In this document: positions 34,774 to 46,196 of the stretch, piece by piece
How positions within the stretch are numbered: position 1 is the stretch's first letter
Layout: every line of letters starts with the position of its first letter
Assembly: GCA_948099385.1 (NCBI GenBank)
Contig: CANUEZ040000071.1
Location: forward strand, 1,488,001 to 1,552,000
Direction of reading: 5' to 3'
Length of the DNA stretch: 64,000 nt
Source: Fasciola hepatica
Taxonomy: Eukaryota; Platyhelminthes; Trematoda; Plagiorchiida; Fasciolidae
The notes under the pieces: generated by a model
What the model saw: the letters and a program-made list of their open reading frames with translations, nothing else
Told to the model about the DNA's origin: nothing
Databases searched by the model: none
Program-made: the position numbers and the translations under genes

Positions 34774-35930
34774 TCATGAAGCCAACGAAAAGGAAGAGAT
34801 TTCGTGGTTGGCGAACATGGTGGCTGCTTCGCTTTGCTCGCACGGGTGATGGTTCTGAAGGCCTAAATTCCGGGCTCTCGCCAGGCGTGATTGTGGATGG
34901 TGCAAGTGGTAGCTCGCTCGATGTAAGTGACCGGGCCTCTTGGGCAGATGTAAGTTGGCCGGGAGCGGCTGGCGTTCTACGACGGCAGGTCTTAGGCGGT
35001 CAATAAATACAGTGTCCCGTTGCCAGCTGACTTCTGTGGTAAATATATTTGCTCTGCATCGTATCACGGGGAACGGACCGTGGAGGCGGTTGAGACAGTG
35101 ATCGAATAACATCGGCGCGAAGGGATACGTGGGCAGCGGTTTCTGCTGCAGCTTGAGCATAACTTGCAGACAGTTGTTCGCCCGGGGGACTGGCCTCGAG
35201 CGTTCGCCTGTACTGCGCAAGAAGCTGAGCGTAGTCGCTGCAATCGAAGGTCACGGACTTTGTGGTGGCTACCAACTCTCCAGGAAGACAAGGCGTGCAC
35301 GTCCGATGTTTTGTGCAGTCCTCCTTTAATGGTACTACGCAGGCTTGAGAATGTATACGGTAGCGTTTCACTCCGAGGTGTTTCACCATTAGCCCGAAAG
35401 GATCCTGTCAACCGCCGGCGGAAAAGCTCAACCATACCATTGGCCAGGTGGTGGTAGGCCGTCTTCCTAATGTGTTGGCCACAGGGCTTGGTGAGTACGC
35501 TGCCAAAAGTGCAGTCGAAGTGTGGACCACAGTCGGTTGGTACTATCACCGGGTGACTGAAATGACCAACCCAGCCGGTCGGGAAAACGTTTGCGGCCAC
35601 TTCCACCGCGAGATGAGGGATAGAAGTGGCCTACAGCCAGCGAGGAAAACGCTCCACTCACGTGGGTATACAGAAGCACACAAGTGGAGATGGCGGCGGT
35701 CGTACGAGGCCGATGTGCACATGATAGAAGCGTGCTTCATGTTCCAGGAACCTGGATGGCGCCATCTAAGTGTGTCTATGGACCTTAGCACGTTGACACT
35801 GCAGACAATCACGGATCCACTGATGGATACCTTGTCTGACATCGTGTCAGACAGAGCATTCAGTTACCAGTTTCACCTGGGCGGTCACACCTATATGAGC
35901 CAGATTACGGAATGTCAGGAAACTTCGACA
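34774..35930 (-). pseudogene. gypsy-2 integrase remnant
   Basis: Zinc-binding end: IRDCLQCQRAKVHRH and FLEHEARFYHVH (35860-35700). Core: VPTDCGPHFDCTFGSVLTK and TAYHHLANGMVELFRRRLTG (35545-35400), with the second acidic residue in TDCGP and the glutamate in GMVELF present. C-terminal end: GELVATTKSVTFDCSDYAQL, LAQY, and then HGPFPVIRCRANIFTTEVSW and DTVFIDRLRPAV, the chromodomain-like tail. Several frame changes separate the parts. The direct copy at 55600-56696 differs at a few positions. Confidence 0.75.
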
Positions 35931-36139
35931 ACGGTGGGCAGCAGGAACCATCGGCCTGGGGGCACTTGTATGGCACATCGCACACGATGGCATTCTGGGA
36001 AGACGAGATGGCTACTGTCGTCAAGTTCAAGGAGTCGCTTCGTCGAAGTTGTCCGATGCCGGAATCCGTTGTTTGAGCTCGTGCTATCGCACTGAGTTAA
36101 TGCTTGGTGTTGGTGGCAGACTCAGATGACATGCAAGTA

Positions 36140-36560
36140 ATTAGGTTTCGGCAACGGGCTTGAGTGCCCCAGAGGTGTGCCGTATATCCACAGTAAACTG
36201 TGAGGAAGAGTCCAAGAGAAGAATCTCGCGAAGTGGGTATCGATCAGAAGCCGGCTTTGGTGCGTAAACCAAAGTTTTGCGATACGGCAACATCGTGAAC
36301 GAACGGCCTTTGAGTCCCTATCGAAAAGGACGGAGGCCTAGGTAGATGGGTAATAACCCCCCATCAAATGTGTCGTACCCAGGTTCGGCAGGTTGTAGGC
36401 CCTTACAGGAGGGGAGTAGAGGATGCAAAGAGCTGTCCATGGACTGCAGCAGTATTGCTGCAATCGCCTTGCCCGGGCGCCTATCACAAGTGAAACAGGG
36501 GCCAAAAGGTCGGCGTGAGTAAGGAGAGCTATGTTGGCCATAGCCTGAGTAAAGGACAGA
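36140..36560 (-). pseudogene. gypsy-2 RNase H remnant
   Basis: After LINE-3 the element resumes with TQAMANIALLTHADLLAPVS, then AIAAILLQSMDSSL, LQPAEPGYDTFDGGLLPIYL and GLRPFR, and KTLVYAPKPASDRYPLREI with SQFTVDIRHTSG. These are the canonical successive blocks of Ty3-type RNase H (ALLTHP, GAVLQQ, LAIYLG, HKPL.YA). The FTDHKPL strand reads LPYRKTLVYA, so catalytic residues are lost. Same defects at 63333-63753. Confidence 0.75.
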
Positions 36561-36956
36561 TTTTGAAAAACTTTCCAAATGTTCTATGTGCTCTGTGAAT
36601 GTGACTACATTTAACATTACTTTGATAAGCAACTCTACGCGCCACACGTTTGCACGTTCGCTTGTTTCAGTTCAGTTCAGTTCAGTCTGCACAGGACAGG
36701 TAATGGCCACGTCCAATCGAGCGTCCAGAATTCCTTCGATGGTACGCACACCAGTTATGCACCCACCACTGCCGAGAGTATTTGATCGAATCCCCGCTAA
36801 AAATGAGAGGGAAACAGAAAACCTCATCGCACATCAACTGCGAGAGACATTACGCATCATGAGCGTTCACTGAAACAGTATGCAATGAGGGAAAAAGTCT
36901 GCTTAAACACTCCAGAAGGACCACAGTGCTACCCGTCATCCATCTAGTTGATTTAC

Positions 36957-39166
36957 TCAAGGCTCACTACAAGGAAAGATCTCGTACCACTTGAGATCTA
37001 GGGCACCTTTGAAGGATTGGACTGTCTGCAGATCTACCATTTCACCAGGCAGACTGTTCCAGCTGTTCAAAACCCTGTTGCTGAAGAAGTGCGATCTAGC
37101 CATCAACCTAGATCGGGCTTATATCAACTTCTTTTTATGTCCCCTTGTTCTGGAGTCTACGGCCACTTGGAATAGACTATCTGGTCTAAGGTCAGAAAAG
37201 CCCTTCATTACTTTAAACGTTTCTACGAGATCCCCTCGACTTCTCCTCCTTTCCAACGAGAAGAGATTTAGGTCACAGAGTTTCTGCTCGTAAGTCTGAC
37301 CCCTCTGCCCTTCAACCATTCGCGTGGCGAGACGTTGGACTTTCTCGAGGCACGCGGCGTCCTTTTTGTAGGAGGGTGACCAAGCCTGCACGCTACCTTC
37401 TAAGTGAGGTCGTACTATAGCCATGTAAATAGGTACGAATACCTCCGGCTTCCGGCAAGACAAAGCTGATCGCAGTCTAAAGAGCCCCCTACAAGCCGTA
37501 TGTGCGGCAGTGTTGCACTGCTTCGACCATTTGAAGTCACTTTTCATGATGATCCCCAGGTCTTTAACCCTACTGGCTGCCTCCACGGTGAACAGCTCTT
37601 GATCATGAGCGACAGTTAGGCTCTCTGTTGCCCTTCACAACAAATGGCTTTCTTGACCGTTTAGAGGTAAGTCCCATTTGTACGCCCAGTTCAGGACGGT
37701 ACCTATTTCCCTGACCAAGTCCGCCCTACCATTGGATCCAACAATCTTCACATCATCCGCAAAAATAAAGCTGGGCGATTGAAGAGTGGATGCTAGGTCA
37801 TTAATAAATAACAAGAATAGGACCGGGCCTAGGACGGATCCCTGAGGTACACCACTGGTGACGTTCACCAAACTGGAGCACCTGTCCCCCACTTTGATGT
37901 AAAACGTCTTGTGGGAGAGGAAGTCCTCCAGCCACCTATATACTGGCCCACCTATACCGAAAGTCTCCATCTTGCGTAGCAAAAGACGATGATTAACGGA
38001 GTCGAACGCCTTGCTAAAGTCGAGGTAGCATACCCCAACTTGCTTACCTTCGTCCAGTCGTCGAGTTACTTCATCTAAGAAGCACAGGAGATTGGTCAGG
38101 CAGGATCTATTTTTCAGGAATCCATGCTGCGCCGGACTTAGCATGGAGTGCTGCAGTAAGTGCTGGCAGATATGGGCACGGATGATCTTCTCCAGGACTT
38201 TAGATAGAATGCTAGTTAGGCTTACCGGCCTGTAGTTCTGCACATCCAACTTAGGCCCACTCTTATGTATTGCCACGACTGCCGCGGCTTTCCAGTCCTA
38301 AGGCAGCTTACCCTGGTCCAACGTGGATCTGTACAGTCTGCATACCGATGGAGCTATGATATCCGCCAACGGCTTGATGATAGCTGGATGAATGCCATCT
38401 GGGCCCGCTAACTTGTGGCTGTTTAACTCCTGTAGGTACTTACGCACGCATTCCTCTGAGATCTAGCTCGTTTAACTGAGGAGGATGCACCAGAGCCAGA
38501 TCTACTCGTACCCCACTATCTATCCTATGTACACTACCAAAGTATTCCCCCAGGGCGTCTGCTTTGCCCTGGTCATCAGTGACAATACCATAGTCTCTAG
38601 TGGATAGCGGACCTACGGCATTTCTTGTTGAGCCTTTAGACTGTACGTAGCTGTAGAACTTCTTCGGCTGTTGTCTTACAGACTGGGCCAATTTGAGCTC
38701 AGGTTCCCGCTAAGAAGTTCTCAAAAGGCTTACAGTCTCGTTTCTCAGCTTCGTCAAGCGGTTCCAGGCTAACTGACTGCAGGAAGCTTTGTACTGGTTC
38801 CAAGAGCGATTCCTACGTCTGATGGCCTTGGCTATTGCAGCCTTCCACCACATGGGTTTGCCCTCCCCCCCTCCTTCCTTTTAAGGGTGCGAACTCTTCC
38901 TGTAGGGCGGTCAGGGATCCCCTTATGGCCTGCCAGCGCTCCTCGGCAGTAGCCTCCTCTGGCGTGTCCCAGGTCAAACCCATCGCCTTATTACGAAGCC
39001 TGTCTATGTCCATACTACCGAAATTCCCAATCAGCCTTGAGGGTACCTTTGGTTGCCGCATGCATAGAACTATTTTGACACACACGTGGTCACTGTTTCC
39101 CAGCGGCGCACAATAACGCAGTCCAGCCACATCGTTGGGGAAGTTCGTTATAGCTAGATCCAGCAA
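36957..39166 (-). pseudogene. LINE-3 ORF2 linker, RT and C-terminus
   Basis: Linker with PKKFYSYVQSKGST, then GPDGIHPAIIKPLAD, VAIHKSGPKLDVQNYRPVSL, GVCYLDFSKAFDSVNHRLLL (motif A), TSGVPQGSVLGPVLFLLFIN (motif B) and FIFADDVKIVGSN (motif C, FADD intact at about 37749-37760), followed by VKDLGIIMKSDFKWS, VRPHLEGSVQAWSP and FFSNRVLNSWNSLPGEMV. The catalytic core is complete, but stops (at about 38711, 38299, 37635 and 37119) and a frame change near 38450 disable it. This copy also has a seventh C in a tract at about 38869 that breaks the linker frame; the right copy has six. Confidence 0.8.
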
Positions 39167-39199
39167 GGATGGAACGCATCCAGTCCTATATCTGGTATT

Positions 39200-39844
39200 C
39201 TACTTTATATGCTGATGCAACGCATTATCATGCAGCCATTCTAAGTAGGTTTGCTCCTCCGAACCCGGCAAGCAGACCTCAGCCACCCAGTCGACGTGCG
39301 GAAGATTGAAGTCACCCACTATGAGGGTCTTTTGTGCGTCCCTAACTAGTTCAGTCAAAGTCCGCAGCGAACACACGTCCTCTTCGTGGTTAGTGCTTGG
39401 TGCCCTGTGGACACAGACGACGTTAACCCTTCTGTCTGGAAGGATGATCGTAACGGCGCATAGCTGGATATTGCGAGTGCACATCTTGGTCTGGGACTCA
39501 AGGTGGTTTGCACCTGACCTAACAAGGATGGCTACTGCACCACCAAGGCGATCTTGTTCCCGATCCTGCCTGTAGACTGCAAAGCCGTTACTTATTAGGC
39601 CTGGCACGTGGTCTTCTTCAGAAAGCCACGTTTCCGTGGCGGCAATTATTGACGCTTTCTGTTCGTCAGCGGTTTTGGCAGGTTCCGCCCATTTGTTTCT
39701 AATACTACACGCGCTAGTATATAACACCACCGCGTTTGCTCCGTCGCCTAGGTGTCTCTTGCTATTCACTCCTGACTGTTTCTCAGGCACAACGCCTGAG
39801 ATGATGACACGTTTTTTGCTTCGGATGTCCACACTGGGGTGCAT
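39200..39844 (-). pseudogene. LINE-3 ORF2 endonuclease
   Basis: APE-type endonuclease: LYTSACSIRNKWAE, ASIIAATETWLSEEDHV (catalytic glutamate in TETWL), LGGAVAILVRSGA and TLIVGDFNLPHVDWVAEVCL. All main motifs visible in this part are intact and in one frame up to HQHIK, where a TAG interrupts. The frame resumes directly as VPSLLDLAITNF and, with GNSDHVCVKIVL, completes the domain including the SDH motif. It nicks target DNA to prime reverse transcription. The TAG is shared with the copy at 60050-60694. Confidence 0.8.
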
Positions 39845-40473
39845 GAAGCCGGCTGATGGTCCAGAATTTCCGACGACTCCCGATCCATCTCTATAGGAGT
39901 GGCCACAACATCCAGACTGGCAGGGGTCGCGCTGTCATCTATCTTCGGACAGTACTGCCAATTCTCGTCCTCCAGCGCATCTTCAATTACAACTATTTGC
40001 GACCCCGCACGTGGCTTCTTTACTATTGTCGGGGTCGGGGCCTGAGAGCCGAGTACGGCATTCCGCTAAACTTTTAGGTTTCTCACCAGCGCCCTGGCTG
40101 GCCGAGCAAGGTTACCTCCCGGGGCTAGACCACCAGGCCTTACCCTATGCTCGTCCGGCACAATCTGGTATCTGCCCTTGGTAATCTTAGCCACTATCGC
40201 TGCCCTCGCCAGTAGTCTATCCCGGGTAGCCTCATCAGTGAACTCCACCAGTATTGGTCTCGCACGAAGTTCGCCTTTGTTCCCCCGTGGTGACTTCCAT
40301 GTCCCCACTCTGTGCACCCTTCTTAGAGTAGGAGGGTACGGAACACCTGCGATTCGCAGTATGTCGCAGACCCTCCTCCTGTCTATGTCCCTCCTGGTCT
40401 TCGATTCCCTTATAAAGGGTTCTTTGTGGTTTAGGATCAGAAGCCTGTGGCTTGAGACCCTGCCCATCGACAA
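39766..40473 (-). pseudogene. LINE-3 ORF1
   Basis: Frame from 40473: ESKTRRDIDRRRVCDILRIA, RPILVEFTDEATRDRLLARA and IVAKITKGRYQIVPDEHRVR, then a stop at about 40066 and continuation APTPTIVKKPRAGSQIVVIE to 39766. A basic N-terminal half with an RPI.V.F......D.LL.RA block resembles the RRM-like core of LINE ORF1 proteins, which bind element RNA. It overlaps the ORF2 start at 39844 in another frame, as in many LINEs. A further upstream frame (40600-40235) may be its true N-terminus. Confidence 0.6.
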
Positions 40474-40719
40474 GATCTGTTTGTTTGAGACTTTTGAATT
40501 TGGCCTGAAACCGTTTCTGACTGCCGGGCTTGAGCCACGAGGCTCTGAACCTTTGGGTTTTACTGTTCAGTCTACTTGGCCTCATACTTGAGGTTCGCAT
40601 ATATCTGTACTTTTCGTGAATTTCAATCTGGTACCATAAAGACGATTAATTATTCTTGTTCTGATCTTGGGATTCTTTAAAATTTTGCTAAGCTTTGCTC
40701 GATTTGCTAGAAGTGTGAC

Positions 40720-42130
40720 TTACAGCCTCTTTCATTGAGGAAAATTCAACTTGCACTTTGTCGGGAAATGGACTTCCACTTGCCTCCGCGCAACAGGTTG
40801 GTGGGGGGTTGCATAATTTCCACACACTGAGGAATTAAAGTGCGGCGGAATTTCACACGGCTATCAAATTGGTATATCTGGCGAAGAAGTTGGGGTTCAG
40901 GGTAGTTCAGACACGCGGAAGCTCTATGTGGCAGGCGGCGGTTATCCGAGGATGAAATAGTGTCCTATGAGGTTATACCAGACCAGCCTAATTCGCACTC
41001 CGCGATATTGATAGTAATGTGATGCTAGTTGGGGCGTTTGAAAAAAGCCCGTAAGTGCGCAGGGTGACCTTGCTCTGGACAACCAGCCACTGAAGTACCA
41101 TCCGGGTATACTCAGGCATTTTCTCATCCACAGGTTGCCTAGTGCATGAATGGATGGAAGGTCCAGACTGCTTTGCTGAGCCCAAAATGCATGCGTAGAA
41201 ACTCCTAAATCCCGAAAGTCATATTGACGCAGTTTGGGGGATGGTGGCCCCCACTGCCGTTATCTGGTTGTGTGCGGGAACCTAATCGATAAGCCTGAAA
41301 ACGGATCAACCGGATAAAGACGGAGTAAGGTCCTGTATGTGGTGAATCGGGTATCTGTCATGGGCGGTGAATTTTCAAGTGCTTTGGATTCACCACAGGG
41401 TCACCGATCGCCGCAAACTTAGGGGCCATATGGAGAGGGTAAGCCAAAACGCCACTAGAGTATGGTATTATACCGAGCCCTAAGGCGTGTTCGAATTCGG
41501 CCTGTGCCACATGGAGCCTTTTTGGTGCCAAACGACGTGGCTTTTGGAGATTCCTTAGTGCTTATACAGCGATTGGCATTGGCGGTCAATGCCAGAAAGG
41601 GTCCGGAATGCCGAAACGTGGCCAAGTAGGCGGCAATGTGTTCGTCATAGGGTTGGTGTGCCCGTGACTGAATATAAACATGAGTGACGTGATTCATCTG
41701 CGAATTATAACCAGCGACAGCGAGAGGGGACTGACCGTCCACCATCATGCGGAGCCGTGCGTTACCCACAAGCCAAAGAGTTACAGGAAGCCCATGCCTA
41801 GAATGGGGTATGGGGCGACGGCGATGATGAATACCCAACGAGAACTTTGCTTTATACTTAGATTTCACGTAAGCGACCGATGGCCAAAAGTTGGGATGGC
41901 CGTCCCGTTGGCAGTGCGTAGTGTTTGGGCCTACCGCGAGCTACTTTCAAATTTCGCTCGGAAGGTGACACTCACTTCGGCACCGGTGGCTACCGGGAGC
42001 AGGTTATTTTGAACGATAAACTTTACGTTCAAAAGGTGACGGTAGGTCTGACACCCGGCTTCGTGGGAGGCCGCCATGGGCCAGGGGTCTAGTTTTCCCG
42101 ATGAACACCAGGTATAGTGCACCCTGGTTT
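40720..42130 (-). pseudogene. gypsy-2 protease and RT remnants
   Basis: Protease: LLPVATGAEVSV at about 41964-42003, then ANGTAIPTFGHRSLT and WVFIIAVAPYPILGMGFL. The active-site D-T-G reads ATG (alanine), so it is dead. RT: RRLAPKRLHVAQAEFEHALG, LGIIPYSSGVLAYPLHMAPK, later FGLSKAVWTFHPFMH and, before LINE-3, NLLRGGKWKSISRQ and SSMKEAV at the start of RNase H. Frames change several times. The copy at 57764-59174 on the plus strand shares the same defects. Confidence 0.75.
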
Positions 42131-42739
42131 GCGTCGTTTAGCCCCCTCGACGAGGTGAGTTTGGTGCCTATTGTTCCCCTTTTTGAAGGACCAAGACGTC
42201 GTCGTGGCAACGGACTATGGCGCCTAGATCAGTGTGTGCGGTGCCAAACTTGTGTTTCACTTCCGCTCACAGTTAGGCTTGCAGGCTTGAACTAATCCTG
42301 GAGGAAGCGGAAAGGAGATTGTTGGATGTTGGCAAGGAAGACATCCTTGCAAAGGGGAGCCTGGGCATTCTAGCAGCAGCGGGATTGTATCATGATATTA
42401 AATCATCGGCTATCGCTGCAGCGTCCTCTAGCGAGCATTTACGCGGGACATTGAGTAAGACTGGCTGCAGCGTTTGCCGCATCACACTTCAAAGGTCCCT
42501 CAACAGAGGGCCCACTCCTGCTGTCGGTCCTCTCAAGAGCTGCAACCCGCGACAGCTCGGTGGGCTTCCTGTTTCTAGGCTCAAAGCCTTTAAACTGTTG
42601 CACGCGCCGTTCGAGCTTTGGGTTCGTGAGGGCAACGACGGCCTCCTTCAAAGCCTCGAGGCTTTAAGGGAAGATTACTTCCTTCCTGACTGCCACTGTG
42701 ACCTCCGGCGGAAGGCGGCCAGCGGCCGGCCTAAAACGG

Positions 42740-43070
42740 CTGACTGTAGCAGTTAAATGGCGGTTTTCGAACTTTCATTCTTTCCCCGTGATACGATGGA
42801 GCGCAAACATATCTACCACAGAAGTCAGCTGGCAATGGGACACTGTATTTATTGACCGTCGAAGTTACCTGACATTCCGTGATCTGGCTCATATAGGTGT
42901 GACCGCCCAGGTGAAACTGGTAACTGAATGCTCTGTCTGACACGATGTCAGACAAGGTATCCATCAGTGGATCCGTGATTGTCTGCAGTGTCAACGTGCT
43001 AAGGTCCATAGACACACTAAGATGGCGCCATCCAGGTTCCTGGAACATGAAGCACGCTTCTATCATGTGC
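42740..43070 (+). pseudogene. Inverted gypsy-2 integrase piece: C-terminal end fused to N-terminal end
   Basis: On the plus strand, opposite to the rest of gypsy-2 here, the sequence reads FPVIRWSANISTTEVSWQWD and DTVFID (chromodomain-like tail) and then at once YLTFRDLAHIGVTAQVKLVT, IRDCLQCQRAKVHRHTKMAP and FLEHEARFYHVQ (integrase N-terminus). About 210 bp of it (42860-43070) is the inverted counterpart of 35711-35930. It marks the outer edge of the inverted segment shared with 56541-57154. Confidence 0.7.
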
Positions 43071-45777
43071 AAAGCGATTTGCATCATCACATTTTTTTGG
43101 CTTCGCGAACTCTTCCGGATCTTTCCGTCAGCCAGCTATTCACTTGGAGTCTTTCAGCTCACTCCATTTGTGCAACGGCCTACAGGCACACAGCTATCCA
43201 GCTCCACCGTTCTAACCCCTCTGCGCACATACTACTTGTGTCTTATCTTCCGTCACTGGATTTTGTCCTGGTACCTGCCATTTTTTCGGCCGTCATCATC
43301 GGCTACACCTGCAGCAAAATGGTTCATATGGTCATCTCTCACCTGTTTCGCCTGAGTCGGTTCCTTGGTCTCTTCTGTTACTTGTTTTTTTCTAAGGTCG
43401 TCTTTTTGCTTTCGAGGCTTCCCTGTCCACCTGTGCCTTTTCCTTTTTCTCGGAGTTCCACTGGGCGAAAACTTTGATACACCATGATTATTCTGTGAAG
43501 TTTTAGACTGTATGATTTACCCTTACCTGACTTATCTGATCAGCCGTATACCCGTTTATTTCTCAAATTGTCTGCCATTGATGTAGCCATACCTTCGTAT
43601 CCCATTTCATTTAATCCCAGTTCCCATGTTACGCTGATAATCTACCCTCAACCGACTATTCTGAACCAATATTCACTTCACGTTCCCCGGCTGTTTCCCT
43701 CAAAATCATCTTGCTTTGTCGTAGTGTAGGTTTTTTTCTTGACGTTCCTCTTTTGCAGCAGTTTTACTTGATGCAACTGCATTTGAATAATTGAACCGAT
43801 CCACCTTTACCTGTTTTCCCTGATCTCTTTCCTCACCTTTTATGGTTTGCCTACTGCTCACAGCATCCGTCATCCTTTCTGATCCTCCCAGAGTTTGATT
43901 CGCCCAATCTAACCTTCGCTGAATCTCCATGTTCTAACTGTCATGGATGAGTCAACAATTCCATGTACGACGCCAAGCCGCATGGTCTGTCCCTAACTGA
44001 CTTCGGTCTTTCATGTATCCATTTCTTTCCCATGTGATTCTCAGCTATCATTGCTGTATTTTTAAGCCACGGCTTGCTATATTTCTCATTTCCTTTTCTC
44101 GGCTGATGATACACAGTACTCCACCAGCCCTGAAGATATATTTGCCCGGTTTTCCCCAGCCATCTCCATCGTTTTCTTCTTGCCGTCTCGTATTGTACGC
44201 CCACTTCCTGAAGCTCCGCTTCTTCTCGGCCTTCAGTCAACGAGGCATGCGTACTTGAATAACTCAGTCGGTCCAATCTTACCCGTCTCTTTGGCCGCTT
44301 TTTCCCTTCTACCTACCTTATGCACTGTTCAACAAAAGTGACATCATCCCTATGCCTCCAAGTAGGTTATGTCTGTTTTTACTCTCATAATCCAACGTTT
44401 CACTTGTCATAAAGAAAAAAATGATCCATAATTTCCCTAGGCAATTGTAAAACTGCTGATCTAACCTCACTTTCTTTTTTGATGGTCGCTGAATCTTTTA
44501 TCTTTCGTTACCCACCACCGCCGCCCCCTTGTTCTTTTGCCCTAATCTGTTCTACTCCCCAGCTTTTTCTTAAAGCCGGTGGTCCGCATTCTGTCTCTTA
44601 TAGTCTGTGTATATGGTTTGCGCATACTGCAGTCATTTGCAAGCCGTTTCTCCTGTCATTATCCCTCCGCTCCCCTTGATAGGAGTTTTTTTCGAAAATA
44701 TCTGCAACTCCTAGCCACCAAATACCAAGCTCTGAAAATATTCTCGCCTACTGATCCACTCGCAGCCTGCCTCGCTCTCTCGCTGTTCTGCCCCTCATTT
44801 ACTTTGGATCAAGTCTTCCACCGTAATGCAGCAATGCGTCACCTGATGGGCAAAGACAGCTGAAAATCAAAAAAGGTTGTCCAATTTTTTGGTCCTGTTC
44901 CAATGTTGAGATGTGGCACAGCGATTTCTATGGTAATTATTATCATCTAACTCTTTAAATGACCTACTTCTTTAAACAACTGCGCCACATTGCAGCAAGC
45001 GAGTTTTTTTATCACCGCAAATTGTTGTTACACACTGCCTCGGAGGTTTTTGGTCCTAAATACACGATATTACTTCAGAAAAGACTGATTACTTTGAATC
45101 CTTTTGTTCCTTGTCCAGTTTTTACTTAGTGATTGAGGGGAGAGGAACTCAAGAAATAATTTACCGAAGATCAAGTGGCAATGCGAAACCGAGGCAGAAC
45201 AACAACAACTGCTAGTTCAAGTATCGGCTCCTACCGCACACAAAGCTGGATGGCCAAAATATCGATTCGATCAATAGAAGAGAACCTACCCGATTGCTAG
45301 ATCAACCTCTGCAACAGCAGAAGTTGAGTCCTAATATGCTCCATTTATCTCCGTTTTAAAGAAGTCAAACTCGGACTAAAAGAAGCCGTCAAAGTCCCAC
45401 ATCTGAGATAATCTAGAGTGTACAAAGGAGGAGGGGATATGAAAGTCTGGCCCATCGGGTGGACAGGTGATTTGTGACACATAAGAGAGGTTAGCCAAAG
45501 GGCTAGCCAGTTTGCGCACTGTAACTGTCCAGCCCACCTTTGGAAGCTTCTGTTTAAATCCATGTGGAATCTTACCTCTATTGGTCCTACTATTTCTGTA
45601 GTTCCCCGTCCAAGTAGCTCACGAGCCAAACCTTACTGTTTGCACTCGTAGAAACTGATTTCTGGAAGCTCGGAAACATGCAGGTTCAGCACAAAGAAAT
45701 CGCTAGCGGAACCTCCAAAAACTGTAAACCCCACGGTCAAAGTGAAGATTCCTTATGGCTATAGGCGACGTTCCTTA
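43071..45777. other. Mostly unassigned DNA between block B and BEL-1
   Basis: No host gene recognised. Minus-strand frames at 43941-44276 (ARRKRWRWLGKTGQIYLQGW) and 43706-43930 (IQRRLDWANQTLG) weakly recall the R.WRWLGH tail of some LINE proteins, but the continuation does not fit well. The rest has low-information frames only. Confidence 0.35.
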
Positions 45778-46154
45778 TGTAACAGCCGGTCGTGGAAAAT
45801 CCCCCTTTTTCCCTCGCGATTCAGTGTTTTTCCCAACATCACTCATTTCCATACACTATTGACTTGTCTTTACGAACTGGTTGTTTTTCTGGACCAATTG
45901 TTGTTTGTTCGCGCCCAGAGCGCTACTTTGGCACATCCTTGTTCGGGACCTGCGTGACGCACGTGCTGTCTGCTCACACGCTGCTATTCGGTTTCTCGTT
46001 GTTGAGTCCTTGTGATCATATTATTGAGGTTTGTATATTGTTTTTGTCATTGTTTATTTTAATAATCTAGTATCGTAGAATATCACGGATAATCGTCTTC
46101 TGATTTCGGGATCCGTTGCGAATTTGGCTACGCATTGCTCAAACGTTCGTAACA
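45778..46154 (+). repeat. BEL-1 5' LTR
   Basis: 377 bp from TGTAACAGCC to GTAACA. It should contain the element promoter; no TATA box stands out. The sequence after it, ATACTCAATAGATC, has no clear TGG at the junction, so the tRNA primer site is not assigned. Confidence 0.95.
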
Positions 46155-46196
46155 ATACTCAATAGATCTATTTGGAACGAGGAAAAATCATGCAAA

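Larger units (their letters stand above)
31781..35930. repeat. Duplicated block A, left copy
   Basis: Direct repeat of 52607-56696 plus 56974-57022. Offset is constant at 20826 up to the inserted LTR, so there are essentially no indels over 4.1 kb, and only occasional substitutions. The left edge falls inside LINE-2 and is slightly more diverged (CGAAAACGTTTGG against TGAAAACTTTTGG). Contents: LINE-2 endonuclease end, about 1.5 kb of unassigned DNA, and the 3' part of gypsy-2. Confidence 0.9.
36560..40715 (-). mobile_element. CR1-like LINE (LINE-3), left copy, inserted in gypsy-2
   Basis: Nearly full-length on the minus strand: ORF1 (40473-39766), ORF2 with endonuclease (39844-39200), linker (39166-38440) and RT to C-terminus (38440-36957), then a 3' region ending in a (TTCAG)n tract at about 36666-36687 (on this strand TTCAGTTCAGTTCAG). 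It interrupts gypsy-2 RNase H. Its inverted copy at about 59180-63333 shares the same stops. Exact ends are approximate; no target duplication was identified. Confidence 0.8.
34130..42760 (-). mobile_element. Ty3/gypsy retrotransposon (gypsy-2), left copy, split by LINE-3
   Basis: Collinear on the minus strand: gag-end/protease and RT (42130-40720), LINE-3 insertion (about 40715-36560), RT-RNase H remainder (36560-36140), integrase (35930-34774) and a 3' noncoding stretch (34770-34130). The order is intact but frames are broken everywhere. LTRs were not recognised. It is related to but distinct from gypsy-1. A second copy lies at 54960-63904 in rearranged form. Confidence 0.75.
35990..43070. 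repeat. Duplicated block B, left copy
   Basis: Reverse complement of 56541-63904 (coordinate sum 99893-99894; shifted by 277 beyond the LTR inserted at 56697-56973). About 7 kb holding gypsy-2 protease/RT/RNase H and the whole of LINE-3. The one-base change in coordinate sum comes from the C-tract difference at about 38869. Confidence 0.9.

Noticed and set aside
35448..36095. 215-codon plus-strand open frame
   Set aside because: It is the antisense of gypsy-2 integrase, whose motifs read clearly on the minus strand.
43941..44276. Minus frame with KRWRWLGK, possible LINE tail
   Set aside because: Only a few residues fit the R.WRWLGH pattern and the continuation does not match; mentioned only under the unassigned region.
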